From the NCBI RefSeq assembly GCF_012935695.1, contig NZ_CP052859.1, positions 4,567,001-4,631,000 on the forward strand: DNA of 64,000 nt. The letters are read 5' to 3'. A program made the position numbers and the translations under genes. The notes beneath the pieces were generated by a model. It was not told the DNA's origin. It saw nothing but the letters and a program-made list of their open reading frames with translations, and did not search any database. Positions 45,536 to 55,177 of this stretch are shown here, piece after piece. The stretch's first letter is position 1. Every line of letters begins with the position of its first letter. The DNA comes from Pseudomonas sp. ADAK18 (GTDB taxonomy: Bacteria > Pseudomonadota > Gammaproteobacteria > Pseudomonadales > Pseudomonadaceae).

Positions 45536-47830
45536 ATGTCGCGCACTTCTATAAAAACACCGGTCAATTCACCTCGCTTGCTGGCCTCGGCCATCGGCGT
45601 TGCCATCAGCGCCAGCTCTGCAGCCCACCTGGCTCAAGCGGCCGAAAACACCGACCAAAAAAACGAGCGCAACAGCATCTCCCTGGGTGCCACCAGCATC
45701 ACCGGGCAAGAACAAGACGCGACGTCCTACCAAGTAGAAAAAGCCTCTTCGCAAAAGTACACCGCGCCGCTGGTGGACACCCCACGCTCGGTTACCGTTG
45801 TACCGCAGCAAGTCCTCAAGGACACCGCCGCCACCTCGTTGCAGGATGCCTTGCGCACCGTACCGGGCATTACCTTTGGCGCCGGTGAAGGTGGCAACCC
45901 GCAGGGCGACCGTCCATTCATTCGCGGCTTTGACGCCCAAGGCGACACCTACCTCGACGGCGTGCGCGACACCGGCGGCCAGAGCCGCGAGATCTTCGAC
46001 ATTGAATCCATCGAAGTCAGCAAAGGCCCGAACTCTTCCTTCGGTGGCCGCGGCTCGGCCGGCGGCAGCCTCAACCTGGTGAGCAAGACGCCACAGGCGC
46101 GGGACTTCACCAATGGCGGTTTCACCTACGGTTCCGACCAGACCCGTCGCTACGTGCTCGACGTCAACCGTCAGTTCCTCGACAACGCCGCGTTCCGCCT
46201 GAACCTGATGAGCCACGAACAGAACGTGGCCGGCCGCGACACCGTCAACTACGACCGTTGGGGCGTGGCCCCGTCGCTGACGTTTGGACTGGGCACACCG
46301 ACCCGCGTCAACTTCAGCTACTACCATATGGAAAGTAACGATCTGCCGGATTCGGGGATTCCGTATGGCTACAGCTCACCGACTGCAACAGCACACGTTC
46401 ATGACAAACCCACCGATGGCGGTGATAGCAACAACTTCTACGGCCTGAAAGACCGCGACTTCCGTAAGACCCGTGCAGACATCGCGACGTTCTCCATCGA
46501 GCACGACCTGAGCGACAACATGACGCTGAAAAACACCCTGCGTCATGGCAACACTGGCCAGGATTACATCCTGACGCAACCGGACGACAGCAAGCGCAAC
46601 GTTAGCCAGTTCGGTACCGTTTGGCGCCGCGCCAACGCACGAGTGTCCACCACTGAAACCACCACCAACCAGACCGACCTGTTTGGCAGTTTCCAAGCCT
46701 TGGGTTTCAAACACTCCTATTCCACAGGCCTGGAATTCACCGGCGAAGAAACCCGAGTCAGCGGCTATAACTTCGGCACGTCCAACGACGCACAAGTCTG
46801 CAACCCGGGAAGCATTCCGAGCTGCACCTCTCTCGCGAACCCGAATCCTGATGATGCGTGGAACAGCAGCATTGCACGCAATTACAACGGTACCAACACC
46901 AAGGCCACCAGCCGCGCCGCCTACGTATTCGACACCATCGAACTCGATCCAAAATGGCTGCTGAACGTAGGCCTGCGTTATGACACCTTTGATACTGTCG
47001 CCAACACCAACGCCGTACCAACCGCGACCACTCCAACTCGCAGCAAGATCAAGGACGACAGCCAGTTCTTCAACTGGCAGGCTGGCCTGGTCTGGAAGCC
47101 GATGGAAAACGGCAGCATCTACACGTCGTATGCCACATCGGCATCGCCAGCTGGTGGCCTGGTGGGTGAAGGTCAAGAAACTAACGGCTTCGTCACTGGC
47201 ATTAACACCAGCGACTTGAAACCCGAAGAAACCGTCAACTATGAGCTGGGCACCAAGTGGGACCTGCTCCACAACCGCCTGTCCCTTACAGCGGCAGTGT
47301 TCCGCACTGAGAAGAAAAACGCCCGGATTCTGGTGGACTCCAACACCTATGAAACGACAGGCGAATCCCGGGTAGATGGCCTGGAACTGTCAGCCAGCGG
47401 CAAAATCACAGATCAATGGCAGGTGTTCGCCGGTTACAGCTACCTGAAAAGCGAACTGGTGGACCCAGGCAAGAACGGCAACCGTCAGGGCGTAGTCACT
47501 GCCGGCTCCAACAAAGGCAACGAAATGCCCAACACGCCGAAGAACACCTTCAGCCTCTGGACCACGTACGACGTGACGCCGAAGTTGACCATCGGCGGCG
47601 GCGCGTTCTATGTCGACGAAGTCTACGGCGACGCGGGCAACACCGTTTACGTGCCGTCCTACACCCGCTACGACGCCATGGCCAGCTACAAGCTGACCAA
47701 GAACGTCGACCTGCAGTTGAACGTGCAGAACCTGACCGACAAGACCTACTACGACAAAGCCTTCGCGGCGCACTTCGCCAACCAGGCAGCCGGTCGTACG
47801 GCGCTGTTGACCACCAGCTTCCACTTCTAA
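45536..47830 (+). CDS. piuA: TonB-dependent siderophore receptor PiuA
   Basis: This outer-membrane ferric-siderophore receptor has 764 residues from ATG 45536 (MSRTSIKTPVN). It has a signal peptide to about AAHLAQAAE, a plug domain (about 75-200; TPRSVTVVPQQVLKDTAATS, RPFIRGFDAQGDTYLDGVRD, VSKGPNSSFGGRGSAGGSLN), then a 22-strand barrel ending in the aromatic-rich LLTTSFHF. An extracellular loop carries two Cys (DAQVCNPGSIPSCTS) that may form a disulfide. In Pseudomonas PiuA is a catechol-type receptor and entry route for siderophore-conjugated beta-lactams. GGAAAGG precedes the start. Confidence 0.92.
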   Translation: MSRTSIKTPVNSPRLLASAIGVAISASSAAHLAQAAENTDQKNERNSISLGATSITGQEQDATSYQVEKASSQKYTAPLVDTPRSVTVVPQQVLKDTAATSLQDALRTVPGITFGAGEGGNPQGDRPFIRGFDAQGDTYLDGVRDTGGQSREIFDIESIEVSKGPNSSFGGRGSAGGSLNLVSKTPQARDFTNGGFTYGSDQTRRYVLDVNRQFLDNAAFRLNLMSHEQNVAGRDTVNYDRWGVAPSLTFGLGTPTRVNFSYYHMESNDLPDSGIPYGYSSPTATAHVHDKPTDGGDSNNFYGLKDRDFRKTRADIATFSIEHDLSDNMTLKNTLRHGNTGQDYILTQPDDSKRNVSQFGTVWRRANARVSTTETTTNQTDLFGSFQALGFKHSYSTGLEFTGEETRVSGYNFGTSNDAQVCNPGSIPSCTSLANPNPDDAWNSSIARNYNGTNTKATSRAAYVFDTIELDPKWLLNVGLRYDTFDTVANTNAVPTATTPTRSKIKDDSQFFNWQAGLVWKPMENGSIYTSYATSASPAGGLVGEGQETNGFVTGINTSDLKPEETVNYELGTKWDLLHNRLSLTAAVFRTEKKNARILVDSNTYETTGESRVDGLELSASGKITDQWQVFAGYSYLKSELVDPGKNGNRQGVVTAGSNKGNEMPNTPKNTFSLWTTYDVTPKLTIGGGAFYVDEVYGDAGNTVYVPSYTRYDAMASYKLTKNVDLQLNVQNLTDKTYYDKAFAAHFANQAAGRTALLTTSFHF

Positions 47831-47840
47831 TCCGCGACCC

Positions 47841-47957
47841 TGTAGCCGGTGCCGAGGAACGAGGCTGCGATGGGTTTGGGCGGCATTCCGACGCAGCAGA
47901 CCCCGAAGGGAGGTCCTGCGGACACGCATCGCAGCCTCGTGCCTCGGCAGCGGCTAC
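47841..47957. repeat. Long inverted repeat, family D (TGTAGCCGSTGCC...)
   Basis: TGTAGCCGGTGCCGAGGAAC ... GCCTCGGCAGCGGCTACA, with GAGGCTGCGATG/CATCGCAGCCTC inside. Relatives are at 50659-50772 and 56788-56887. Confidence 0.8.
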
Positions 47958-47973
47958 AAGGCGGCGATATCCG

Positions 47974-48009
47974 GTAAAACCCCACGCATCGGATGCGTGG
48001 GGTTTTTGT
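47974..48009 (+). terminator. Intrinsic terminator after piuA
   Basis: AAAACCCCACGCATC/GATGCGTGGGGTTTTT. Confidence 0.88.
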
Positions 48010-48091
48010 GTGTAAAACAGAATGTTTCTCGACAACCCACGGCATAATGCGCGCCGTGACGAATATATTCAGATAAACGAGGCAGTCCGAC

Positions 48092-50617
48092 GTGTTGAAG
48101 AAAACCCTGTTCCAGTTGCATTGGTTCTTCGGCATTACCGCCGGGCTGGTGTTGGCCTTGATGGGGATCACCGGCGCCACGGTCTCGTTCCAGGATGAAA
48201 TCCTGAGGGCGCTCAACCCAACGGTGCTGACCGTCGAAAAGCGCCCGGCCGGGGTGCTGCCGCCCGCTGAGTTGGTGCGCAAGCTGGAAGCCACCGAAGG
48301 CAAGGTCGTCTCGATGCTTTGGGTGGAAAACGAAAGCGGCAACGCCGCCCGGGTATTCTTCACCCCACCACCCGGTGAGCGTCGCGGCCAGATGCGCTAC
48401 TTCGACCCATATACCGGCGACTACATGGGCGACGCCGTCGGCCAGGATTTCTTCGGCTTCATCTTGCAGCTGCACCGTTTCTTGGCCATGGGCGATACCG
48501 GCCGGCAGATCACCGGGGCCTGCACGCTGATCCTGGTGTTCTTCTGCCTCTCCGGCCTGTACCTGCGCTGGCCGCGCCAAGTGGCGAGCTGGCGTGCGTG
48601 GCTGGCCCTGGACTGGCGCAAAAAAGGCCGCAGTTTCAATTGGGACCTGCACTCGGTATTCGGCACCTGGTGTTTGCTGTTCTACCTGCTGGCGGCGTTA
48701 ACCGGCCTGTCCTGGTCCTACGATTGGTACAGCCAGGGCCTCAATAAATTGCTCTCGGACGCTCCGCAAAACGAGCGAATGCGCAAGCGCGGCCCGGCCT
48801 CTGAAGGCCCGGCGCCAATTGCCAATTACGAGGCGATGTGGAGCAGCATCTACAGCAATGCCGGACCGAAGCTAAGCGCCTACAACATCCGCATGCCAGC
48901 GGTCGCAGGCCAACCGGCCACTGTGTTCTATCTGTTGCAGGATTCGCCCCATGACCGGGCACTGAACCAGATCAGCCTGGATCCGGCCACGGGCGAGGTC
49001 AAACGCCATGATCAATACGCCAGCAAAAGCTTCAAGGCTCAATTGCTGACCAGCATTTACGCACTGCACGTCGGCAGTTATTTCGGCTTGGTGGGACGGA
49101 TCATCCTGACCATCACGGCCCTGTGTATGCCGCTGTTCTTTATCACCGGCTGGCTGCTGTACCTGGACCGTCGCCGTAAAAAACGCCAGGTCCGTGATGC
49201 CCGTAAAGGCCTGAGTGAAAACCCCAGCGACGCACCAACCTGGCTGATCGGCTTTGCCAGCCAGAGCGGTTTTGCCGAACAACTGGCCTGGCAGACCGCC
49301 GGGCAATTGCAGGCCGCCGGTTTGCCGGTAAAAGTCCAATCCCTGGGCAGCGTCAGCGAAGACGACTTGCGTCAGTCAGAGAATGCGCTGTTCGTGGTCA
49401 GTACCTTCGGCGATGGCGAGGCTCCAGACAGCGCTCGCGGTTTCGAGCGTGCCGTGCTGGGCCGGGACTTATCCCTCAAAGGCTTGAACTACTCGGTGCT
49501 GGCCCTGGGCGATCGGCAATATCAGCACTTCTGCGGCTTTGCCCGACGCCTGCATTTCTGGCTGACCAACCAGGGTGGCAACCCGTTGTTCGCCCCGGTT
49601 GAAGTCGACAGCGGCGACAGCGACGCCTTGCTGCACTGGCAACAACAACTGGGCCAACTCACCGGCCACACACCGACGGCCGCATGGGCCAGCCCCTGCT
49701 ACGAAAACTGGACCTTGAGCCAACGCGCCCTGCTCAACCCGGACAGCAGCGGCTCCGGCGTCTATTTGCTGGGGCTGACGCCACCGGCTCCACGAACCTG
49801 GCTGGCCGGTGACCTGGTCGAAGTGCTGCCGCGCAATGGTCCCTGGGCTATCGAACACTTCCTCACCGGCCTCGGCATTGCCGGCAGCGACGGTGTGCAG
49901 GTCGATGGCCTGCTGCAAACCCTCGACCAAGCGTTGGCCTGCCGCCAGCTCCCGGATAATCGCGCCCATCTGGTGGGCTTGCACGCCCAGGCGTTGGTGG
50001 ATGCACTGGTGCCGTTGGCCATGCGCGAATACTCCATCGCCTCGATTGCCAGTGACGGCGTACTGGAGCTGATCGTGCGCCAGGAACGCCACCCCGACGG
50101 CAGCCTCGGCCTGGGTTCCGGCTGGTTGACCGAACACGCGAACATCGGCTCAGGCATCAGCCTGCGTCTGCGGCGCAACAGCGGTTTCCATCTGCCGAGC
50201 GAACCGGTACCGCTGATTCTGCTGGGCAATGGCACCGGCCTCGCCGGGTTGCGCAGCCTGCTCAAGGCGCGAATTGTCGACGGCCTGCAACGTAACTGGC
50301 TGCTGTTTGGCGAACGCAATATCGCCCACGACTATCACTGCCGGGACGAGTTGCAAAGCTGGCTGGCCAGCGGTGATCTGGCCCTGCTGGACCTGGCGTT
50401 CAGTCGGGATCAGGAGGAAAAAATCTACGTTCAGGACCGCCTGCGCGAATCCGCCGAAGTACTGCGCAAGTGGCTGGCAAACGGTGCGGCGATTTATGTC
50501 TGCGGCAGTTTGCAGGGCATGGCGGCGGGCGTGGATCAGGTGCTGGTGGAGATCTTGGGCAGTGAGGCCGTTGAGCGCCTGATCGAGCAAGGCCGTTATC
50601 GCCGGGATGTTTACTGA
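48092..50617 (+). CDS. piuB: PepSY-membrane / flavodoxin / NAD(P)H reductase fusion (PiuB-like)
   Basis: 841 residues, probable GTG start. Residues 1-370 are a PepSY-associated membrane domain with four or so helices ([38 protein letters not shown]) and His residues that could bind haem. Residues about 382-530 form a flavodoxin-like FMN domain ([50 protein letters not shown]). Residues 550-841 are a sulfite-reductase-like FAD/NAD(P)H module ([51 protein letters not shown]). The layout predicts electron transfer from cytosolic NAD(P)H across the inner membrane, plausibly for reduction of ferric siderophores in the periplasm. It lies downstream of piuA on the same strand, but a terminator stands between them. 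Confidence 0.85.
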   Translation: MLKKTLFQLHWFFGITAGLVLALMGITGATVSFQDEILRALNPTVLTVEKRPAGVLPPAELVRKLEATEGKVVSMLWVENESGNAARVFFTPPPGERRGQMRYFDPYTGDYMGDAVGQDFFGFILQLHRFLAMGDTGRQITGACTLILVFFCLSGLYLRWPRQVASWRAWLALDWRKKGRSFNWDLHSVFGTWCLLFYLLAALTGLSWSYDWYSQGLNKLLSDAPQNERMRKRGPASEGPAPIANYEAMWSSIYSNAGPKLSAYNIRMPAVAGQPATVFYLLQDSPHDRALNQISLDPATGEVKRHDQYASKSFKAQLLTSIYALHVGSYFGLVGRIILTITALCMPLFFITGWLLYLDRRRKKRQVRDARKGLSENPSDAPTWLIGFASQSGFAEQLAWQTAGQLQAAGLPVKVQSLGSVSEDDLRQSENALFVVSTFGDGEAPDSARGFERAVLGRDLSLKGLNYSVLALGDRQYQHFCGFARRLHFWLTNQGGNPLFAPVEVDSGDSDALLHWQQQLGQLTGHTPTAAWASPCYENWTLSQRALLNPDSSGSGVYLLGLTPPAPRTWLAGDLVEVLPRNGPWAIEHFLTGLGIAGSDGVQVDGLLQTLDQALACRQLPDNRAHLVGLHAQALVDALVPLAMREYSIASIASDGVLELIVRQERHPDGSLGLGSGWLTEHANIGSGISLRLRRNSGFHLPSEPVPLILLGNGTGLAGLRSLLKARIVDGLQRNWLLFGERNIAHDYHCRDELQSWLASGDLALLDLAFSRDQEEKIYVQDRLRESAEVLRKWLANGAAIYVCGSLQGMAAGVDQVLVEILGSEAVERLIEQGRYRRDVY

Positions 50618-50658
50618 CCGCAAACCACCGAAGGTCAAATGTGGGGCTTGCTGTTTCC

Positions 50659-50772
50659 CGTAGCAGCTGTCGAACCCCAGCGAGGCGGCGTAAGGCGCGA
50701 CGCGGTTCTGTGTCTGCCCCGATAGAGGCGGTACGACCAACGCAGCCTCGCTGGGGCTCGACAGCTGCTACG
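50659..50772. repeat. Long inverted repeat, family D-like
   Basis: CGTAGCAGCTGTCGAACCCC ... GGGGCTCGACAGCTGCTACG, with CAGCGAGGCGGCG/GCAGCCTCGCTG inside. It lies between two converging genes. Confidence 0.8.
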
Positions 50773-50812
50773 TCGGGAACGAACCGGACCGCGCCTGTCC
50801 GCTCCCGCCGGA

Positions 50813-53227
50813 TTACCAGCGATAGGTGGCAGAAGCCACGGCCGTACGCGGGTTGCCAAACAGGCAGCGCGTGGCGTCATAGCAGCCAGAGATGTACTCG
50901 TCGTTAGTCAGGTTGGTGACATTGAGCGCCAGCTTCCACGGCCCGGTCTGGTAGTGCGCCGAGGCATCGAACACGGTGTACGACGCCACCTCCAGCGAGT
51001 TGTCGGCGCCACCCGGGTTGGCGCCGACATAGCGCACACCCGCCCCAACTCCGAAGTCCTTCAGCAAGCCGTCCCGCAAGGTGTAGTCCGCCCACAGAGA
51101 AGCCATGTTGCGTGGGATAGGAATGAAGGTCGGGGTCTTGCCCTGGCTGACATCGTTGGCCTTGGTGATCTTCACATCCTGATAGGTGTAGCTGGCGATC
51201 AAGTCCAGTTCACGGCTCAGGCTGGCGGTGCCTTCGAGCTCAAAGCCACGGGAACGGATCTCGCCGGTTTGCACATTGAAATTAGGATTCAGCGGGCTGG
51301 GTGTCGTCACGTTACTTTGGGTGATCTGGAACACCGCTGCCGTGACCGAGGCATTGCTGTCCTTGGGGCTGAACTTGATCCCCGCTTCGTACTGCTCGGA
51401 CTCCGTAGGGTCAAAGGGTTTACCGTTGGCATCGATGCCTGAGTTCGGCGTGAAGCCCGTCGAATAACTGGCGTAAGGCGCCAGGCCGTTATCCGCCAAA
51501 TACACCACGCCCACCCGGCCGCTGAGTGCCTCGTCCTTTTGCTCGACGTGGGTGCCGGACACACGTTCGTTGGTTTCAGAAGTGGCCCAGTCATAGCGAC
51601 CGCTTAAGGTCAGGCGCCAGTGATCATCCAGCTTGAGTTGGTCTTGCAGGTACAGGCCGGTCTGGTTCAGGGTCGAATTGGGACGGTAGCGCGAGCTTTT
51701 TTGCGGATCATTGAACACCGATGGATCGAACGGCACGAACACCGGATTGTAGAGATTCAACGACGGTGCAGCCGCAGCAACATCCCGTTCGCTGCTGTTC
51801 TGGTGCTGGTAGTCCAGGCCGATCAACAGTGTCTGGTCGATACCGCCGGCAGTGAAATCAGCCTGGGCCTGGTTGTCGACGGTCCAGCGTTTGTAGGTGA
51901 AATCATCGATCTCGGCGGACCGCGAGATGGTGGTCAGCGAACCCGGTTCAAAGCCGGTGCCGTAGATCATGTTGTCGTCCAGATCCAGCCGTGTGTAGCG
52001 CAGGTTCTGGCGCACTTGCCAGGTGTCGTTCAGGCGTTTGGAGAACTCGTAACCCAGGGAAAATTGCTTCTTCTCGTACTTCTGGAATGCCTTGTCGGCG
52101 GGGAATACGTCGCGACGGATATGGCCGTTGGGGTTGAAGGTGACGGTCCCCGCTGCCGGGTAAAAACCATCGCCGGAGTTGCTGTCGTCGTAAAGCCAGG
52201 ACGCCAACAAGGTCAGGCGCGTGTCCTCGTCCGGCTGGAACGTCAGGGACGGCGCCAGGGACTGACGCTTGTCCTGCCACGGCGTGTCCTTGATGTTCTG
52301 GTCACGCAGCACACCGACCATGCGGTACGACCACGCGCCCTGCTCATCCAGCGGCCCGGTGCTGTCGAAGCTGACCTGCTTGCGCGCATCGGTGCCGTAT
52401 TGCACCTGCACTTCGTTGGCGGCAATCGTACTCGGGCGCTTGGACACCTGGTTGATCACACCACCGGGGTCGCCCTGCCCATACAGCACACCGGCCGGGC
52501 CACGCAGCACTTCGACCCGCTCGAGCATGTACGGGTCCACCATCCAACTGGCGAGGTTGGTGGTGGTTGGCAGTTGCAGGCTGTCCAGGTAAGTGGTCGG
52601 GGTAAACCCGCGAATCACCGTGTACCAGTCGGAGCGATTGTTGGCGCCGTAGCTGGAAACCCCCGGCGTGTAGCGCAGCGCCTCGTTCACCGATTGCACG
52701 CCCTGAGCGTCCATGCGCTCGCGGGTGATCACCGAAATGGATTGCGGGGTTTCGTGGATCGGTGTGCCGGTCTTGGTCGCGCTGATGCTGCGCTGGGCGA
52801 CATAGCCGTCGACTTCGCCCAGCGGCGTTTGATCAACCTCGGGCGCCGTGATCGACAGGCTGTCCAGTTGCAGCTTGCCATCCCCTTGCGGCACCACTTG
52901 TAAACGATAGGTGGCGCCGACCTGCACGGCTTCCAGTCCGCTGCCGGCCAACAAGCGCGCGAGGGCAATCTCCAGGCTGTAGCTACCGCTCAGGCCCGCT
53001 GTCTGCTTGCCACGGGTCAGCGCCGGGTCGAACGCCTGGGCCACACCGGCCTGCTCGGCCAGAGTGCTGAGGGCGACGCCCAATTCACCGGCCGGGATGC
53101 GGAAGTTTTGCACGCGACTTTGCTGCGACACCGATTGATCGGCAGCCGCCGGCAACACACTGCCAGCAAGGAAGATCGGAAACAGCGCAGCCGCAAGAGG
53201 ATGCAACCGGACAACAGGGCGGGTCAT
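50813..53227 (-). CDS. TonB-dependent receptor with STN signalling domain (FhuA/FiuA-like)
   Basis: 804 residues: a signal peptide (to about ADQSVS), an N-terminal STN domain (about 35-115; VQNFRIPAGELGVALSTLAE, SYSLEIALARLLAG) for cell-surface signalling, and a plug (about 140-270; ETPQSISVITRERMDAQGVQ, VEVLRGPAGVLYGQGDPGGV). A barrel follows, ending RTAVASATYRW. The C-terminal region contains GCYDATRCLFGNPRTA, found in ferrichrome- and ferrioxamine-type receptors. The adjacent FecR- and FecI-like genes complete the trans-envelope circuit. The ferrichrome assignment is by overall resemblance and uncertain. Confidence 0.88.
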   Translation of the reverse strand: MTRPVVRLHPLAAALFPIFLAGSVLPAAADQSVSQQSRVQNFRIPAGELGVALSTLAEQAGVAQAFDPALTRGKQTAGLSGSYSLEIALARLLAGSGLEAVQVGATYRLQVVPQGDGKLQLDSLSITAPEVDQTPLGEVDGYVAQRSISATKTGTPIHETPQSISVITRERMDAQGVQSVNEALRYTPGVSSYGANNRSDWYTVIRGFTPTTYLDSLQLPTTTNLASWMVDPYMLERVEVLRGPAGVLYGQGDPGGVINQVSKRPSTIAANEVQVQYGTDARKQVSFDSTGPLDEQGAWSYRMVGVLRDQNIKDTPWQDKRQSLAPSLTFQPDEDTRLTLLASWLYDDSNSGDGFYPAAGTVTFNPNGHIRRDVFPADKAFQKYEKKQFSLGYEFSKRLNDTWQVRQNLRYTRLDLDDNMIYGTGFEPGSLTTISRSAEIDDFTYKRWTVDNQAQADFTAGGIDQTLLIGLDYQHQNSSERDVAAAAPSLNLYNPVFVPFDPSVFNDPQKSSRYRPNSTLNQTGLYLQDQLKLDDHWRLTLSGRYDWATSETNERVSGTHVEQKDEALSGRVGVVYLADNGLAPYASYSTGFTPNSGIDANGKPFDPTESEQYEAGIKFSPKDSNASVTAAVFQITQSNVTTPSPLNPNFNVQTGEIRSRGFELEGTASLSRELDLIASYTYQDVKITKANDVSQGKTPTFIPIPRNMASLWADYTLRDGLLKDFGVGAGVRYVGANPGGADNSLEVASYTVFDASAHYQTGPWKLALNVTNLTNDEYISGCYDATRCLFGNPRTAVASATYRW

Positions 53228-53306
53228 GGGGCGATTCCTGGAAGTTTTGTTTGGGTTTCTCAGGCCATGACGGGCGAGATGGGCAAAGGGACAGTGAGCG
53301 CTGAAT

Positions 53307-54269
53307 TTATTTATCGGACTTGATCACAACGAGCCAGTCGGTAAAGCGTTGCAGGCGAATCGGCAGGCTGGTCTGCAACGCGGCAAGGGCGGCGTCGCTG
53401 TTGTCCAGCGGGAACGAGCCCGACACCCGCAACCCGGCCAGTGCCTGGCGGTCGTAATGCAGGACACCACGGCGATAGCGCGCCAGTTCATCGAGTACTT
53501 CCAGCAGCGGTCGATCATCGACTTTGAGCACGCCACGGGTCCAACTGGCAGGGTCAGCGGTGCCGAGGGTGGTCAGGCCATCAACGTGATCGGCGTACAG
53601 CAGCGCCTGCTGTCCGGCGGCCACCCGCGCGGCTGCACTCGACACACGGGCAGGTTGAGCAGCGATGGCGGATTCGAGCACGGTGACGCGGGTCTGGCCG
53701 TCTTCGCGACGCACCAGGAAACGCGTCCCCAACGCCGTGACCGTGCCTTGTTCGGTACGTACGACAAAGGGACGCTGCGGGTCTTTGGCCACTTCGACCC
53801 ATAACTCTCCGCGCCGCAGGTCGATCAGCCGGCGCTGGCCGTCAAACTCAATGTCCACCGCTGAATCGCTGTTGAGCTGCAACTGGCTGTGGTCTTCCAA
53901 CATCATTGAGCGACGCTCGCCCACGCCGGTCCGCTGATCTGCCAGCCACACAGGCGCCTGACGTACGCCTTGCCAGGCCACGGCTGCCGCGACCAATAAG
54001 ACCAACGCCGTACCGGCGCGCCGCAGAGCCGGCTTGCGCTGGGCCGCGAAGGCTCGCTCCAGGGTTTTGCGCGAGCGGGAAGCGGGCAAGCCGTCAAAAC
54101 GCCCCCAGAGAATCTCCAGCCGCGACAATGCGAGGGCATGCCCCGGATCGGCATCACGCCAAACCGCGCAGGCCTGGCGCTGGCTTTCATCGGCCTCACC
54201 GGAATGCAACACCGTCAACCACTGGGCGGCCGCAGCGACTTGCTCGGGCGTGGGTTCGGATCGGTTCAC
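53307..54269 (-). CDS. FecR-family anti-sigma/sigma-regulatory protein
   Basis: 320 residues from GTG 54269, which overlaps the sigma-factor stop (GTGA). The N-terminal cytoplasmic DUF4880 helices (about 5-60; AAAQWLTVLHSGEADESQRQ) bind the sigma factor. One membrane helix follows near residue 90 (ALVLLVAAAVAWQGV). The periplasmic FecR domain has GERRSMMLEDHSQLQLNSDS and GTRFLVRREDGQTRV. The C-terminal secretin/TonB-like domain is expected to contact the STN domain of the receptor. Downstream of the sigma gene and upstream of the receptor in one direction, the standard order. Confidence 0.92.
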   Translation of the reverse strand: MNRSEPTPEQVAAAAQWLTVLHSGEADESQRQACAVWRDADPGHALALSRLEILWGRFDGLPASRSRKTLERAFAAQRKPALRRAGTALVLLVAAAVAWQGVRQAPVWLADQRTGVGERRSMMLEDHSQLQLNSDSAVDIEFDGQRRLIDLRRGELWVEVAKDPQRPFVVRTEQGTVTALGTRFLVRREDGQTRVTVLESAIAAQPARVSSAAARVAAGQQALLYADHVDGLTTLGTADPASWTRGVLKVDDRPLLEVLDELARYRRGVLHYDRQALAGLRVSGSFPLDNSDAALAALQTSLPIRLQRFTDWLVVIKSDK

Positions 54270-54835
54270 GGCGTTGGCACGTACAGCAGCGTGTAGCAAT
54301 GCACCATGACCTGGGCGATGTACTGTTTGATCATGCTTTTCGAAACGCCGAGGTGCTCGGCGATTTCCGCGTGGGTCCAGCCGTCCAGGCGGTTGAGCAG
54401 AAAGGCTTGCCGGGTTTTTTCCGCCAGACCATCCAGCAGGCGGGCGACCGACTCCAGCAACTCGAGAATTTGATGCAGTTCTTCAGGGCTGATTGCCGCC
54501 GCGTCGGCGCTTTCATGGGCCAGCACCGCCAGGTAGGCGCGTTCGAGCTTGCGTCGGCGTTCGCCATCGATCAGCAGGCGAATCGCCGTGGTGGTGAGGA
54601 AGGCGCGTGGCTCTTGCAGGCGCTCGGGTTCGGCGAGGCTCAGAAGGCGAATAAACGTATCTTGTGCCAAGTCCGCCGCGCGCTGGGAGCAACCGAGTTT
54701 TTTGCGTAGCCAGTTGTGCAGCCAGCCGTGGTGGTCGCTATAAAGCAGACCGACCAGGCGATTGCGCGGCGAGTCGGGCTGCATAAGGGGGTGATGGGCT
54801 GGCACTGCGGCATCCTGAAGGGGGTGAACCTGCAT
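54266..54835 (-). CDS. FecI-like ECF sigma factor (iron-starvation type)
   Basis: 189 residues; an internal ATG at codon 18 is a possible alternative start. Region 2 includes GCSQRAADLAQDTFIRLLSL and PRAFLTTTAIRLLIDGERRR. Region 4 has the HTH GWTHAEIAEHLGVSKSMIKQ followed by YIAQVMVHCY, typical of the FecI group. It is predicted to transcribe the receptor gene when the cognate siderophore is bound, and to be Fur-controlled. I found only a poor Fur-like match in the AT-rich stretch at about 54836-54860. Confidence 0.93.
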   Translation of the reverse strand: MQVHPLQDAAVPAHHPLMQPDSPRNRLVGLLYSDHHGWLHNWLRKKLGCSQRAADLAQDTFIRLLSLAEPERLQEPRAFLTTTAIRLLIDGERRRKLERAYLAVLAHESADAAAISPEELHQILELLESVARLLDGLAEKTRQAFLLNRLDGWTHAEIAEHLGVSKSMIKQYIAQVMVHCYTLLYVPTP

Positions 54836-55177
54836 GAATGCGAATATATTTCATTTGGTAACGGGTGTCACTAAGCCTGGTTGGGGGTGGGCTTTGGGGC
54901 GATGTACGGCTTTAGCCCCCCTCCAACGCCAATTCGCCAAACACCTTTTTGGCTAATGCCGATCAATTAGGAGCCAACAATACCCCTGTGGCGAGGGGGC
55001 TTGCCCCCGTTGGGCTGCGAAGCAGCCCCAATAAGACCGCTGAGTTTTTTCAGATAAACCGAGATGGCAGGTTTTAGGGCTGCTCCGCAGCCCAACGGGG
55101 GCAAGCCCCCTCGCCACAGGTCAGTATTCGCTCTCCAAATACGGCTGATTTTTCAAAGGCCTTGAAAGGCATAGCCC
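54836..55177. other. Gene-free region upstream of the ECF sigma gene
   Basis: 342 bases with the presumed sigma-gene promoter at its left end (AT-rich ATGCGAATATATTTCATTTGG) and a family A REPIN filling 54985-55120. No other structure is seen. Confidence 0.5.
54985..55120. repeat. REPIN, family A
   Basis: CCTGTGGCGAGGGGGCTTGC ... GCAAGCCCCCTCGCCACAGG with inner GGGCTGCGAAGCAGCCCC. Nearly perfect pairing over the outer arms. Confidence 0.88.
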
